Shown piece by piece: positions 44,345 to 53,394 of a stretch of DNA of 64,000 bases; the first letter of the stretch is position 1, and every line of letters begins with the position of its first letter. The stretch is from Murimonas intestini (GTDB lineage Bacteria; Bacillota; Clostridia; Lachnospirales; Lachnospiraceae): contig QGGY01000016.1 in NCBI GenBank assembly GCA_003148945.1, positions 62,001 to 126,000 on the forward strand, written 5' to 3'. The position numbers were made by a program, and so were the translations under genes. The notes beneath the pieces were generated by a model. The model ran no database searches and was not told where the DNA came from. It was given only the letters and a program-made list of their open reading frames with translations.

Positions 44345-45271
44345 CTAACGGTTATTTAACGCCTGGGAGATATCAGCAATCATATCCTCCACGGCCGCCC
44401 TTGAGGCTTCACCGAAGTTTTCAGCTCCGTACTTTTCATATTTCTCCTGTTTGTATGCTGCTATGATCCCTCTGGAAGAATTTACGATCGCACCCAGTCC
44501 GTCTTCATTGAAGAAATGTACAAGGTCTGCGCCTTTTCCTCCCTGAGCTCCGTAGCCCGGTACCAGGATAAAGGACTTTGGCATAATGCGGCGGAGCACA
44601 CGGCCCTGCTCTGGATAAGTAGCGCCCACCACAGCGCCTACATAGCTGTAGTCATCTCCCATACACTCTTCGCCCCATCTTGCCACCTGCTCTCCCACAA
44701 GTTCATAGAGGGGACGGCCGTTCACAAGCTGGTCCTGGAACTCCCCGCTGGACGGATTGGAAGTCTTTACCAGAATGAAAAGGCCCTTCTTTTCTGCCTT
44801 GCAGACATCCACGAAAGGTTTGACTCCGTCTGTCCCCAGATATGGGTTGACCGTCACAAAATCTTCATCAAACGGGGCATATGTCCTGCTGCCCACCTGC
44901 ACCTTTCCTATATGTCCCACAGCATACGCCGCTGAAGTGGATCCAATGTCACCTCTCTTGATATCCCCTATCACCACCAGGTCTTTCTCTTTACAGTAGT
45001 CAACTGTCTTCTTGAATGCTTTCAGCCCTTCCAGTCCGAACTGCTCATACATGGCGATCTGCGGCTTCACAGCAGGTATCAGGTCAAAAACATTGTCCAC
45101 AATTTCCTTATTATACTGCCAGATAGCTTCAGCAGCCCCTTCCAAAGTCTCTCCGTACTCCGCGAAAGCCTTCTGCTGGATATGCTCCGGTATATAATTC
45201 ATCATCGGGTCTAATCCTACCACTATCGGCGCATTTGTACTTTTGATTTTACTGATTAATTTCTGAATCAT
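44345..45271 (-). CDS. pyrF: Orotidine 5'-phosphate decarboxylase, type 2
   Basis: A 308-residue enzyme for the last step to UMP. It begins with PIVVGLDPMMNYIP and has the catalytic Asp-Lys-Asp cluster in VIGDIKRGDIGSTSAAYA. The length and the GAQGGKGADLVHFFNEDG region mark the long type-2 form. Its upstream gap carries a small CAGCAG/CTGCTG inverted repeat. Confidence 0.97.
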   Translation of the reverse strand: MIQKLISKIKSTNAPIVVGLDPMMNYIPEHIQQKAFAEYGETLEGAAEAIWQYNKEIVDNVFDLIPAVKPQIAMYEQFGLEGLKAFKKTVDYCKEKDLVVIGDIKRGDIGSTSAAYAVGHIGKVQVGSRTYAPFDEDFVTVNPYLGTDGVKPFVDVCKAEKKGLFILVKTSNPSSGEFQDQLVNGRPLYELVGEQVARWGEECMGDDYSYVGAVVGATYPEQGRVLRRIMPKSFILVPGYGAQGGKGADLVHFFNEDGLGAIVNSSRGIIAAYKQEKYEKYGAENFGEASRAAVEDMIADISQALNNR

Positions 45272-45353
45272 TTCTTAAAATTCCTCCCTGTCCGTATATG
45301 CCGCAGCAGCCTGAGAGCTGTCTGCTGTATTTTGTTAAAAACTTAATTATTGT

Positions 45354-46646
45354 TTATTTTTTAGAATCGTCATAGACGATGCGGCCGCCGCAGATGGTCA
45401 TCTTGACTTTTCCTCTCACCTTCCACCCGTTGAACGGCGTATTTCTGCCTTTTGAAGCAAAGCACGATGCATCAATGATATATTCCTCTTTGGGGTTGAT
45501 TATGACAATGTCAGCCTCTTTTCCTGCTTCCAGGCTTCCCCTGTCAACTCCTATGACCTTCGCCGGATTATAACTCATCTTTTCAGCCATCTGCATGGGG
45601 GTCAGGATCCCCTTTTCCACCAGCTCAGTGACCGTCAGGGGCACGGCTGTCTCCAGGCCCACGATACCAAAGGGGGCAGCATCCATGCCTTTTAATTTTT
45701 CACTTGCTGCGTGGGGGGCATGGTCTGTGGAGATCACATCCATGATGTCATCCTTTAAGCCCTGTCTCAGCGCTTCCACGTCTTCCTTCGTGCGAAGGGG
45801 AGGATTCATCTTGAAGTTTGTATCTCCTTCAACGATATCCTCTGAGGTGAGCGTAAAATGATGCGGGCATACCTCGGCAGTCACAAAAAGCCCCTCTTCC
45901 TTTGCCTCTTTCACCATCCTCACACTGTCCTTTGTAGAACAGTGGCACAGATGGAGATGTACACCTGTCTCCCTGGCCAGCATGATATCCCTTGCTGCTA
46001 TAATGTCCTCCACTGCATTTGAGATGCCTCTGTAACCCATGGCCTCCGTGTGTTCATCTGCATTTACCACTCCGCCCTTTACCAGGTTGATATCCTCACA
46101 GTGCGCCAGGACCGGAATGCCTGCTCTGGCGGCGATCTTCATGGCTTCCCTGTAGAGCCCGGAGTCCATGACTGACTTGCCGTCCTCACTTATAGCCGGA
46201 GCGCCGGCCTCTGCCATTCCTTCTATATCAGCCAGCTCTTTTCCTTCCTGTCCTTTCGTCACGGCTCCTGCCTGGAGGACATGGATCGGAGCATTCATCT
46301 TCGCCTTATTATGCACATAACTGACTTTCTGCTTATCATCAGTCACAGGCTTAGTATTCGGCATGGCCACTATCGTGGTGAATCCGCCCCTGGCTGCAGC
46401 CATGGCGCCTGTCTCCACAGTTTCCTTGTGGGTCAGTCCCGGATCCCGCAAATGTACATGGAGATCTATAAGTCCCGGCATGACAAAGCATCCCCCGGCG
46501 TCGATCACCTTTCCGGCCCCTGCCTTTTCTGCATCTATTTTCTCTTCTACTTTTATTATCTTATCGTCTTCAGTTAAAATGTCAAAACTCCCATTCCTGC
46601 CGGAAGCCGGGTCTAACACCCTGCCATTTTGAATTAAAATACGCAT
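45354..46646 (-). CDS. pyrC: Dihydroorotase
   Basis: A 430-residue class I zinc dihydroorotase. Metal ligands lie in LIDLHVHLRDPG, AHCEDI and HLCHCSTKDSV, with the catalytic Asp in ISTDHAPH. It closes the dihydroorotate ring. It is the first gene of the pyr run, with a probable promoter about 75 bases upstream. pyrB and the carbamoyl-phosphate synthase genes are not in the window. Confidence 0.98.
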   Translation of the reverse strand: MRILIQNGRVLDPASGRNGSFDILTEDDKIIKVEEKIDAEKAGAGKVIDAGGCFVMPGLIDLHVHLRDPGLTHKETVETGAMAAARGGFTTIVAMPNTKPVTDDKQKVSYVHNKAKMNAPIHVLQAGAVTKGQEGKELADIEGMAEAGAPAISEDGKSVMDSGLYREAMKIAARAGIPVLAHCEDINLVKGGVVNADEHTEAMGYRGISNAVEDIIAARDIMLARETGVHLHLCHCSTKDSVRMVKEAKEEGLFVTAEVCPHHFTLTSEDIVEGDTNFKMNPPLRTKEDVEALRQGLKDDIMDVISTDHAPHAASEKLKGMDAAPFGIVGLETAVPLTVTELVEKGILTPMQMAEKMSYNPAKVIGVDRGSLEAGKEADIVIINPKEEYIIDASCFASKGRNTPFNGWKVRGKVKMTICGGRIVYDDSKK

Positions 46647-46719
46647 CTGTTTTCATTCCCTTCTTCTATTCTCTCCTGCCGCTGCAGGATAAAAATGCAT
46701 AAAACCCCATAATCACTTT

Positions 46720-46768
46720 ATTTTACCATACATACAAAGAGGCCGCAACTTTAAAATGTTTCGAAACA
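46720..46768 (-). promoter_or_regulatory. Probable pyrC promoter with an upstream palindrome
   Basis: TTGCGG (46748-46743) and TAAAAT (46725-46720) are 17 bases apart on the minus strand. Directly upstream, TGTTTCGAAACA (46757-46768) is a perfect 12-bp palindrome and could bind a regulator. I saw no PyrR-type attenuator in the leader. Confidence 0.5.
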
Positions 46769-46809
46769 ATAACATGTTGAATTCTCACATTTTAAATGAT
46801 ATGATAAAC

Positions 46810-46848
46810 GTAACTATTTAGCAGGTCTGTGCATTTATTGCACTGACC
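46810..46848 (+). repeat. Half copy of MITE-like repeat (C module)
   Basis: GTAACTATTTAG (46810-46821) and an adjacent imperfect hairpin GGTCTGTGCA / TGCACTGACC (46824-46848) match the right end of the 59.5-kb element read on the minus strand. It lies 35 bases before the radical SAM gene. The other end of the element is not present. Confidence 0.6.
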
Positions 46849-46882
46849 TCTGGAACGAAAGAATGCGGGGAATGAAGGATTG

Positions 46883-47815
46883 ATGTGGGGAGAGAAACCC
46901 TACCGTTCGCTTGATTATCATCTGAGGGAGCGGTTTGGTGAAAAAATATACAAAGTATCTTTAGACGGAGGCATGACATGTCCAAACAGGGACGGTCATA
47001 TCGGCAGCAAAGGCTGTATCTTCTGCAGCGCCGGAGGTTCCGGAGATTTTGCGGCGGACAGACGCCTCTCCGTTACAGAGCAGATAGATTCCCAGATCTC
47101 TTCTCTGAAGGATAAAAAGAACGCCCGGCACTACATCGCCTATTTCCAGGCTTATACGAATACTTATGCTTCCTGCTCTTATCTGCGGGAAATATTTACA
47201 GAAGCCCTCTCCCATCCTGATATAGTGGGGCTTTCAGTGGGAACAAGACCTGACTGCCTTCCCGGGGACGTGGTTGGATTATTATCAGAATTGAACAGAA
47301 CAAAGCCTGTATGGATAGAATTGGGCCTGCAGACTATACATGAGAAAACGGCCGGGTATATCCGCCGGGGCTATGGCCTGCCCTGTTTTGACAGCGCCGT
47401 GCACAGACTGCGCCAGGAGGGCCTTGATGTGGTCGTGCATACTATACTTGGGCTTCCCCATGAAACTGCGGATGATATCCTGCAGACAATAGAATATTTA
47501 AACAACATGGACATCCAGGGCATCAAGCTTCAGCTCCTGCATGTCCTTAAAGGGACTGACCTGGCTGCAGACTTTCTTGCCGGCAGATTTTCAGTCATGA
47601 GCCAGGAGGAATATACAGACCTGGTCATCAGCTGTCTGGAGCACCTGTCTCCGGACATCACTGTCCACCGGCTGACCGGGGACGGTCCCAGAGATCTTCT
47701 CATTGCTCCCATGTGGAGTACCAGGAAGCGCAGTGTATTAAATGCGCTCCATCAGGAACTGAAAAACCGCGGCACCTGGCAGGGAAGGCTGTATACAGCC
47801 CCATACCCGGCCTGA
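46883..47815 (+). CDS. Radical SAM protein, TIGR01212/YhcC family
   Basis: A 310-residue iron-sulfur enzyme. The cluster Cys residues are at about 33, 45 and 48 (TCPNRDGHIGSKGCIFC), a Cx11Cx2C spacing like Elp3-related radical SAM proteins. Further motifs are LSVGTRPDCLP, ELGLQTIHEKTAGYIRRGYG and VHTILGLPHET. The substrate of this family is not established. ATG 46883 follows GGGGAATGAAGG; a TTG one codon earlier is possible. It leads a two-gene plus-strand unit with DUF4364, 20 bases apart. Confidence 0.93.
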   Translation: MWGEKPYRSLDYHLRERFGEKIYKVSLDGGMTCPNRDGHIGSKGCIFCSAGGSGDFAADRRLSVTEQIDSQISSLKDKKNARHYIAYFQAYTNTYASCSYLREIFTEALSHPDIVGLSVGTRPDCLPGDVVGLLSELNRTKPVWIELGLQTIHEKTAGYIRRGYGLPCFDSAVHRLRQEGLDVVVHTILGLPHETADDILQTIEYLNNMDIQGIKLQLLHVLKGTDLAADFLAGRFSVMSQEEYTDLVISCLEHLSPDITVHRLTGDGPRDLLIAPMWSTRKRSVLNALHQELKNRGTWQGRLYTAPYPA

Positions 47816-47835
47816 CAGACTCAAAAGGAGATACT

Positions 47836-48348
47836 ATGGCTGAACCTTTAACTCTGTACAAACTGATCATCCTCTACATGCTGAAAAAAGTGGATTTTCC
47901 TCTCACAAATGCACAGATTACTGATTTTATGCTGGACCATGAATATACAACTTATTTCACTCTCCAGCAGGCTCTCTCTGAACTTCTGGAATCTGAGCTG
48001 ATACGGGTGGAAACCATATCCCATACTTCACAGTACCGTCTCACTGAAGCCGGCGCTGAGACACTGGAATACTTCTCCCACATGATTTCCAGGCCTATTC
48101 AGGAGGATATCGATGCATATCTGGCTGACAATAAGCTCAAGCTGCGCAATGAAGTGTCCGTACTCGCAGATTATTATAAGACAAACGGGAACGAGTTCGC
48201 CGTACACTTCCGTGTCAAGGAAAAGGCTAATGACCTGATCGACCTGACCCTGACAGTCCCCCTGGAAGACCAGGCAAAGGCCATGTGCAGCAGCTGGCAT
48301 AAAAAATGCCAGCAGATATATGCTTATCTGATGGAAGAGCTGATGTGA
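47836..48348 (+). CDS. DUF4364 family protein
   Basis: A 170-residue protein starting MAEPLTLYKLIILYMLKKVDFPLTNAQITDFML, residues 1-33 forming a likely winged-helix region (also QALSELLESELIRVE, YRLTEAGAETLEYF). The C-terminal half is a small alpha/beta domain. DUF4364 is common in Clostridia; DNA binding is inferred from the fold and has not been shown to my knowledge. AAAAGGAG precedes the ATG; the open frame upstream overlaps the radical SAM gene. Confidence 0.88.
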   Translation: MAEPLTLYKLIILYMLKKVDFPLTNAQITDFMLDHEYTTYFTLQQALSELLESELIRVETISHTSQYRLTEAGAETLEYFSHMISRPIQEDIDAYLADNKLKLRNEVSVLADYYKTNGNEFAVHFRVKEKANDLIDLTLTVPLEDQAKAMCSSWHKKCQQIYAYLMEELM

Positions 48349-48386
48349 CCGCTCTTTAAAAATAGCGGATCCTTACATCTTTTATC

Positions 48387-49700
48387 CTACTCTCTAACCC
48401 ACTTCAGATAAGCTTCAATATTCTTTTCATAACCATTCCCTGAGGGTCTGTAAAATACCTTATCTTTTAACTCCTCCGGCAGATACTGCTGGCGTGAGAA
48501 ATGTTTCGGACAGTCATGGGCATATTCATAGTTGAGTCCGTGCCCCAGTTTGGCCGCCCCTTTGTAATGGGCATCCTGCAGGTGGGACGGAATAGTTGCT
48601 TTTGAACTTCTTACTGCTTCCATGGCTTCCCCGATGGCATTTGTAGCGGAATTGCTCTTTGGCGCCGATGCCACATACAGCACTGCCTGGGCCAGAATAA
48701 GCTGTGCCTCCGGCATCCCCACTCTCTCTACGGCCTGTGACGCCGCAACGGCTACCTGGAGGGCCTGGGGATCAGCATTTCCCACATCCTCAGATGCACA
48801 GATCATGATCCTCCTGGAAATGAATGTCACACTCTCCCCGGCATAGAGCATACGCGCCAGGTAATAGACCGCCGCATCGGGGTCTGAACCTCTCATACTC
48901 TTTATAAAAGCTGATATGGTATCGTAGTGGCTGTCGCCGTCCTTGTCATAGCGCACTACCCTCTTCTGTATGCACTCTGAAGCCACGTCCAGCGTGATAT
49001 GTATCTTTCCGTCTCCGCTTCTGTCTGTCGTAAGCACGCCAAGCTCTATTGCATTCAGGGCTGACCTGGCGTCTCCCCCCGCTATGTCTGCCAGGAAATC
49101 TGCCGCGTCTTCATCTATAACTGCCTCATATGCGCCCATTCCCTTCTCTTTATCGTAGACTGCCCTGTCGATCAGTGTCCTGATATCTTTCTTATCAAGA
49201 GGCTTCAGTTCAAAAATAATAGATCTGGAGATCAAAGCCCCGTTTACTTCAAAATACGGATTTTCTGTGGTTGCCCCTATGAGTATCAGGGTGCCGTCCT
49301 CCACAAACGGGAGCAGATAATCCTGCTGGCTCTTGTTAAACCTGTGTATCTCATCCACAAAAAGGATGGTCCGCTTCCCATACATCCCCAGATTGTCTTT
49401 TGCAGAATGCACCACTTCCTCCATATCCTTTTTCCCGGCCACAGTGGCATTAATCTGCCTGAATTCGGCGCTCGTGGTATTGGCTATGACTTTTGCCAGG
49501 GTAGTCTTTCCTGTACCCGGCGGCCCGTAGAATATAATAGAGCTCAGCTTGTCCGCCTTAATGGCCCGGTAGAGCAGCTTGTCCTTTCCGATAATATGCT
49601 GCTGCCCCACCACCTCATCCAGGCTTCTGGGACGCAGCCTGGACGCAAGGGGCGATTCATTTTCCATTGTATTGCTTCTCATATAATCAAATAGATCCAT
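48387..49700 (-). CDS. rarA: Replication-associated recombination protein RarA (MgsA)
   Basis: A 437-residue AAA+ ATPase acting at stalled replication forks. Motifs: SPLASRLRPRSLDEVVGQQHI, Walker A GPPGTGKTTLAKVIA, Walker B ILFVDEIHRFNKSQQD, sensor 1 LIGATTENPYFEVN, and the C-terminal tetramerisation domain with MLYAGESVTFISRRIMICASEDVGNADP. Length is usual. It is convergent with DUF4364 across 38 bases containing a weak CCGCT/AGCGG hairpin. Confidence 0.97.
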   Translation of the reverse strand: MDLFDYMRSNTMENESPLASRLRPRSLDEVVGQQHIIGKDKLLYRAIKADKLSSIIFYGPPGTGKTTLAKVIANTTSAEFRQINATVAGKKDMEEVVHSAKDNLGMYGKRTILFVDEIHRFNKSQQDYLLPFVEDGTLILIGATTENPYFEVNGALISRSIIFELKPLDKKDIRTLIDRAVYDKEKGMGAYEAVIDEDAADFLADIAGGDARSALNAIELGVLTTDRSGDGKIHITLDVASECIQKRVVRYDKDGDSHYDTISAFIKSMRGSDPDAAVYYLARMLYAGESVTFISRRIMICASEDVGNADPQALQVAVAASQAVERVGMPEAQLILAQAVLYVASAPKSNSATNAIGEAMEAVRSSKATIPSHLQDAHYKGAAKLGHGLNYEYAHDCPKHFSRQQYLPEELKDKVFYRPSGNGYEKNIEAYLKWVRE

Positions 49701-49744
49701 AATTATACCTTTTCTTTTTCTGTTTTTTATCCGCCTGATGACAC

Positions 49745-50476
49745 CTATTCCAGTATGAGCTCATCAGCTGTGACAAACTCATAGCCCTCCTTCTGGAGGA
49801 TATCCACGATCTGCAGGGCTGCGTCAACCGATGATCCATAATAATCGTGTAGCAGGATGATATCATTTTCCTTTACATTCTTTACTACCCTGTTCACTAC
49901 GGCAGAGGTGTCTTCTGTCTTCCAGTCCAGGGGATCTACACTCCAAAGTATGGAGATCAGCTCGATCCCGCACTCCAGATTGTCATTCCATGACCCAAAC
50001 GGGGGCCTGATAAATTCTGTCCCTGATCCTGTGACCTCATATATCAGGTCGTTTGTTTTGATGATCTCCTCACATGCCTTTTCCTCACTTAATTTCGTCA
50101 GCTGGACATGATTGTATGTATGATTGCCGATCAGGTGGCCTTCGTCCTTCATGCGCCTGACTATATCTTCATTGCCGATGATATTTTTCCCTATGAGAAA
50201 AAATGTGGCATGGACTCCCCGTTCCTTCAGACCGTCCAGAAGCCTGGGTGTAAAAACAGGGTGAGGGCCGTCATCAAAGGTCAGCGCTATTTTGGGCTTC
50301 ACATCATCTGTTTCTCCCCCGTCCTCAGCCAGAGGCTGGTCTGCACGAATGCTGCCTGATGTCCCTCCCGCGCTTATATCCTCATGAAACTTTCCATATA
50401 AAAATGCGCCTGTAAGCATAAACAGAACCATAAGTTCAAGACATATCGTATATCTGCTTTCCCACAATTTTCCCAT
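49745..50476 (-). CDS. Membrane-anchored polysaccharide deacetylase
   Basis: A 243-residue protein with an N-terminal membrane segment (YTICLELMVLFMLTGAFLYG) and a NodB-type carbohydrate esterase 4 domain. Its motifs are IALTFDDGPHP (catalytic and metal Asp), HLIGNHTYNHVQL (HxxxH), FIRPPFGSWNDN and the late ILLHDYYGS. It likely removes acetyl groups from peptidoglycan or another surface sugar, outside the membrane. All key motifs are intact. It is a single gene between rarA and the RACo-like gene. Confidence 0.92.
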   Translation of the reverse strand: MGKLWESRYTICLELMVLFMLTGAFLYGKFHEDISAGGTSGSIRADQPLAEDGGETDDVKPKIALTFDDGPHPVFTPRLLDGLKERGVHATFFLIGKNIIGNEDIVRRMKDEGHLIGNHTYNHVQLTKLSEEKACEEIIKTNDLIYEVTGSGTEFIRPPFGSWNDNLECGIELISILWSVDPLDWKTEDTSAVVNRVVKNVKENDIILLHDYYGSSVDAALQIVDILQKEGYEFVTADELILE

Positions 50477-50563
50477 GAAATCCCCGCGTAAACACAGCTG
50501 CCCCCAGTCCGGCCAGCCGCATTCCTGTCAATATCACTTGATTATATGCCGCGGGAAGCTGTT

Positions 50564-52123
50564 CTATTCATCGCGCTCGAAATACATATGATCCATATAA
50601 AGCTCATTAAAATCCGGGTCTGTGGAAAGTTCCACCTCCCTGGATATCTTTATGATATGTTCCACCTTCTGTTTCGCTTCCTCATCCAGTATGTACTGCT
50701 CCGCTCCGGAGAGGGAACTGTTTCCCACAGCCTTTATCCTGCCCTCAAAGGCCTTTGGAAGGAGCCCTATATCTATAGCCTTGTCCTGGTCGATGTGGAA
50801 TCCAAAACCTCCTGCCAGATAAAGTGTATCTACCTGGTCATAAACCACTCCGTAGCGCAGCAGGAGCGTCTCCATTCCTGCACGGACCGCGGCCTTGGCC
50901 AGCTGTATCTCCCGCACGTCCTTCTGGGTAAATGTAATGGTATCTCCTGAGACGGCTTCCGCCAGCGGAAACCCTTCCCCGAAGTATTCCTCATCCAGAA
51001 GCCCCGTCTCATCCACAAGCGCTGCCTTCACCAGCTCAGCAGCTGTCTCAATGACCCCCGTGCCGCACAGCCCTTCAGGCTCTGCACCCTGTATGGTAGT
51101 CACTGAGGCTTTCCCGTCTGTAATTTTTACATTTGAGATTGCCCCTGCCACGCTGCCCATTCCCCAGGAAATATTTCCGCCCTCGAAGGCTGGTCCCGCA
51201 GCTGTGGATGTGACAAAGATCTTATCCCTGTTCCCCACTGCCATCTCTCCATTTGTGCCCAGATCCACCAGAAGGCAGACCTTTTCATTTTCTGCAAATC
51301 CGCAGGAGAGCAGGCCTGATGTGATATCTCCTCCCACATAGGTGGAGATCCCGGGCAGCAGTACAATATCGCAGTCTAGTTCATCACTCTTTAGTATTTC
51401 ACTGAAGGGCCTTCTGATGGTGCTGATATCTACCGGCCGGAACGGGAAGATTCCCAGATGCTCACAGGAGAATCCCATCAGCAGATGGCCCATAGTGGTG
51501 TTTCCGCCTATGGCGATCTCCTTCACCTGGTCCCTCTCCACTCCCATGCTTCCTGTCAGCTCCCTGATGCCCGCCAGCAGATCCCGGCAGATGCTCTTTC
51601 TGAGCAGCTCCTTTTTGCCGTCATTTGACGCCTGTATCCTGGATATGACATCAGAGCCGTAGGCTCTCTGGTGATTAATGCCTGTATAAGTCCCGGCAGC
51701 TTTGCCTGTGTCCAAATCCAGCAGCTGCATGGCAAGCGTGGTTGTACCAATGTCGATCGCTATGGCATATCCAGAAGCCGCCTTCTCACGCGCCGCCGCG
51801 CTCTCTCTGCCGGCTACCACATTAAATGCTTCATCTGTCTGGAAATGCAGGCGTATCGTGCAGTCCCCCTGTGGAACTGCCTTGCATGCCAGCCTGAATC
51901 CGGCCTCCAGCTCTTCTTTTTTCAGTTTCTTCTCATCAGAAGGGGTGACTGGAAGATCACCTTCCACTACCTGTATTCTGCATTTTCCGCAAGTACCCCT
52001 GCCCCCGCACACGGCACTGACATAAATGCCCTGCCGGAGCAGGGCATTCATAATACTTTCATTTTCTTTGCAGGTCAGCGGATACCCCTTCCCCTCATCT
52101 GCTATTTTCAGCACATGTTCCAT
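50564..52123 (-). CDS. 2Fe-2S/ASKHA protein, RACo-like (DUF4445)
   Basis: A 519-residue protein with an N-terminal plant-type 2Fe-2S domain, Cys39, Cys45, Cys48 and Cys80 (AVCGGRGTCGKCRIQV, RLACKA). An ASKHA ATPase-fold domain follows (AIDIGTTTLAMQLLDLDTG, VDLGTNGEMAVGNRD, YLAGGFGFHIDQDKAIDIGLLP). Characterised relatives (RACo, RamA) reductively reactivate Co(II) corrinoid proteins using ATP. No corrinoid protein or methyltransferase gene is adjacent, so the partner is unknown. The URO-D-fold gene at 20.4 kb is a remote possibility. It is about 40 bases downstream of the 193-aa membrane gene. Confidence 0.9.
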   Translation of the reverse strand: MEHVLKIADEGKGYPLTCKENESIMNALLRQGIYVSAVCGGRGTCGKCRIQVVEGDLPVTPSDEKKLKKEELEAGFRLACKAVPQGDCTIRLHFQTDEAFNVVAGRESAAAREKAASGYAIAIDIGTTTLAMQLLDLDTGKAAGTYTGINHQRAYGSDVISRIQASNDGKKELLRKSICRDLLAGIRELTGSMGVERDQVKEIAIGGNTTMGHLLMGFSCEHLGIFPFRPVDISTIRRPFSEILKSDELDCDIVLLPGISTYVGGDITSGLLSCGFAENEKVCLLVDLGTNGEMAVGNRDKIFVTSTAAGPAFEGGNISWGMGSVAGAISNVKITDGKASVTTIQGAEPEGLCGTGVIETAAELVKAALVDETGLLDEEYFGEGFPLAEAVSGDTITFTQKDVREIQLAKAAVRAGMETLLLRYGVVYDQVDTLYLAGGFGFHIDQDKAIDIGLLPKAFEGRIKAVGNSSLSGAEQYILDEEAKQKVEHIIKISREVELSTDPDFNELYMDHMYFERDE

Positions 52124-52161
52124 AGTATCCTCTCCTTTTTTGTTATCCTTTTACAGAATTC

Positions 52162-52192
52162 GTAATCATTCAGTATCTTCACGGTTACATGC
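52162..52192 (-). repeat. Half copy of MITE-like repeat (A module), inside a gene end
   Basis: GTAATCATTCAGTATCTTC...GGTTACATGC resembles the left end of the 59.5-kb element (GTAACTGTTCAGTACCTTC...GTTGCATGC). It encodes the last residues and stop of the 193-aa gene. Confidence 0.5.
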
Positions 52193-52747
52193 GTCATGAT
52201 CCTCAGGCTCTGTCTTTATATCTTGACCGCCGTCTGGCCCGCAAACTTTCTCATCTGCGCTATTCTCCATGATATTCTCATCATCTGTGATATATCCCCC
52301 GGCATCATTGACATCCTCATCCCGGCTTCCTGCATCTTCTGCCCTCTGTTTATCTGCGATACCGAGATATTCTTCCTTTGCCCTTCTCTTTGCACTGATA
52401 GTCAGCACATAGACGATAACACCCAGAAGCCCTGTGCTGCTGCTTCCGATTCCCACCAGGAAATACAGCAGTCCGGCATAGCCCGCAAATCCCAGCAGTA
52501 CGCTGCGGTAAAATGCCCTCATCCTTGTCCCATCCAGGCCTTCCAGATCTCCTGTCAGCTTTGGCTCTGCCACATCCAGCAGCAGCCAGTAAAGTACAAG
52601 AAACACTCCCACGACAATATTGAACACTGTCTCATTGCTGTTTCCGCTGGCTATTGTATATACAAGATACCCCACTACCAGCACCAGCAGTATGATAGAC
52701 GCGGCAGTGATTTTTTTTCTTACCTTTTTCTTCTCTTCAGGTTTCAT
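52166..52747 (-). CDS. Membrane protein with acidic C-terminal tail
   Basis: A 193-residue protein with four predicted membrane helices (ITAASIILLVLVVGYLVY, VFNIVVGVFLVLYWLLL, LLGFAGYAGLLYFLVG and GLLGVIVYVLTI). They are followed by a cytoplasmic, strongly acidic tail of about 75 residues rich in Asp/Glu/Asn/Gly. I do not recognise the family. The last residues (ACNREDTE) and stop come from repeat DNA, so the original C-terminus may have been altered. Function unknown. Confidence 0.8.
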   Translation of the reverse strand: MKPEEKKKVRKKITAASIILLVLVVGYLVYTIASGNSNETVFNIVVGVFLVLYWLLLDVAEPKLTGDLEGLDGTRMRAFYRSVLLGFAGYAGLLYFLVGIGSSSTGLLGVIVYVLTISAKRRAKEEYLGIADKQRAEDAGSRDEDVNDAGGYITDDENIMENSADEKVCGPDGGQDIKTEPEDHDACNREDTE

Positions 52748-52842
52748 ATCCTTCTCCTTTTGTATGCGTTTTAGACGGCCGTCACTGAACTGTACTTTTC
52801 ATTATACATGATACAGCGGGATTTTCCAATATCTTTTATTTA

Positions 52843-52905
52843 TTGACTTCAGGCTGAAAATGGTCTATACTTATTGCGTGCGCAAACAGTTATTTGCGTA
52901 AGCAA
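52843..52905 (+). promoter_or_regulatory. Promoter and two operator-like palindromes of the marR-MATE unit
   Basis: TTGACT (52843-52848) and TATACT (52866-52871) are 17 bases apart. At the transcription start region lie TTGCGTGCGCAA (52874-52885) and TTGCGTAAGCAA (52894-52905), two similar palindromes spaced 20 bases centre to centre, about two helical turns. Their position suits blockage by the MarR-family product. Confidence 0.75.
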
Positions 52906-52923
52906 TTACATAAAGGAGGCATC

Positions 52924-53394
52924 ATGAGGGAACTATTTAAATGGGCTTCTATCCTGGACCGGAGCTACAGCAGCTATCTGGATAAGAAGTTGGCTGAATT
53001 CAATATCAACAGCAGCCAGTATTTCTATATTCTGAGGATCTGCGACAATCCGGGCATCACCCAGGACAGTATTTTCCAGACTACTTACCGCAGCCCAAGC
53101 AATATTACGCGTGCCCTGGCACAACTGGAGACAAAAGGATATCTCACAAAGGACCCAAGCCGGGCTGATAAGAGGACTTATCATCTTTATCCCACAGATA
53201 AAGCGGTCCGGGATTATGATAAGATCCTTTCTATAATATTGGACTGTGTGGAAGAACTGCTCTCCCCCTTTTCCCAGGAAGAGAGGCTGGTTTTCCTGAA
53301 AATGCTCCGGACTGCCGGAGAGAACGCTTTTGCACTGAATAAAAATGAAAAAGAAAGAACGGAGGAATTTATGGATGAAGCCAACATCTATTGA
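52924..53394 (+). CDS. MarR-family transcriptional regulator
   Basis: A 156-residue regulator with the MarR winged-helix fold (INSSQYFYILRICDNPGITQDSIFQTTYRSP is the region at about 26-56; then SNITRALAQLETKGYLTKDPSRADKRTYHLYPT with the wing Asp-Lys-Arg). ATG 52924 follows AAAGGAGG; ten more codons upstream have no site. It overlaps the MATE start by 20 bases. It very likely represses this operon, with release by a toxic or antibiotic-like ligand. Confidence 0.92.
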   Translation: MRELFKWASILDRSYSSYLDKKLAEFNINSSQYFYILRICDNPGITQDSIFQTTYRSPSNITRALAQLETKGYLTKDPSRADKRTYHLYPTDKAVRDYDKILSIILDCVEELLSPFSQEERLVFLKMLRTAGENAFALNKNEKERTEEFMDEANIY

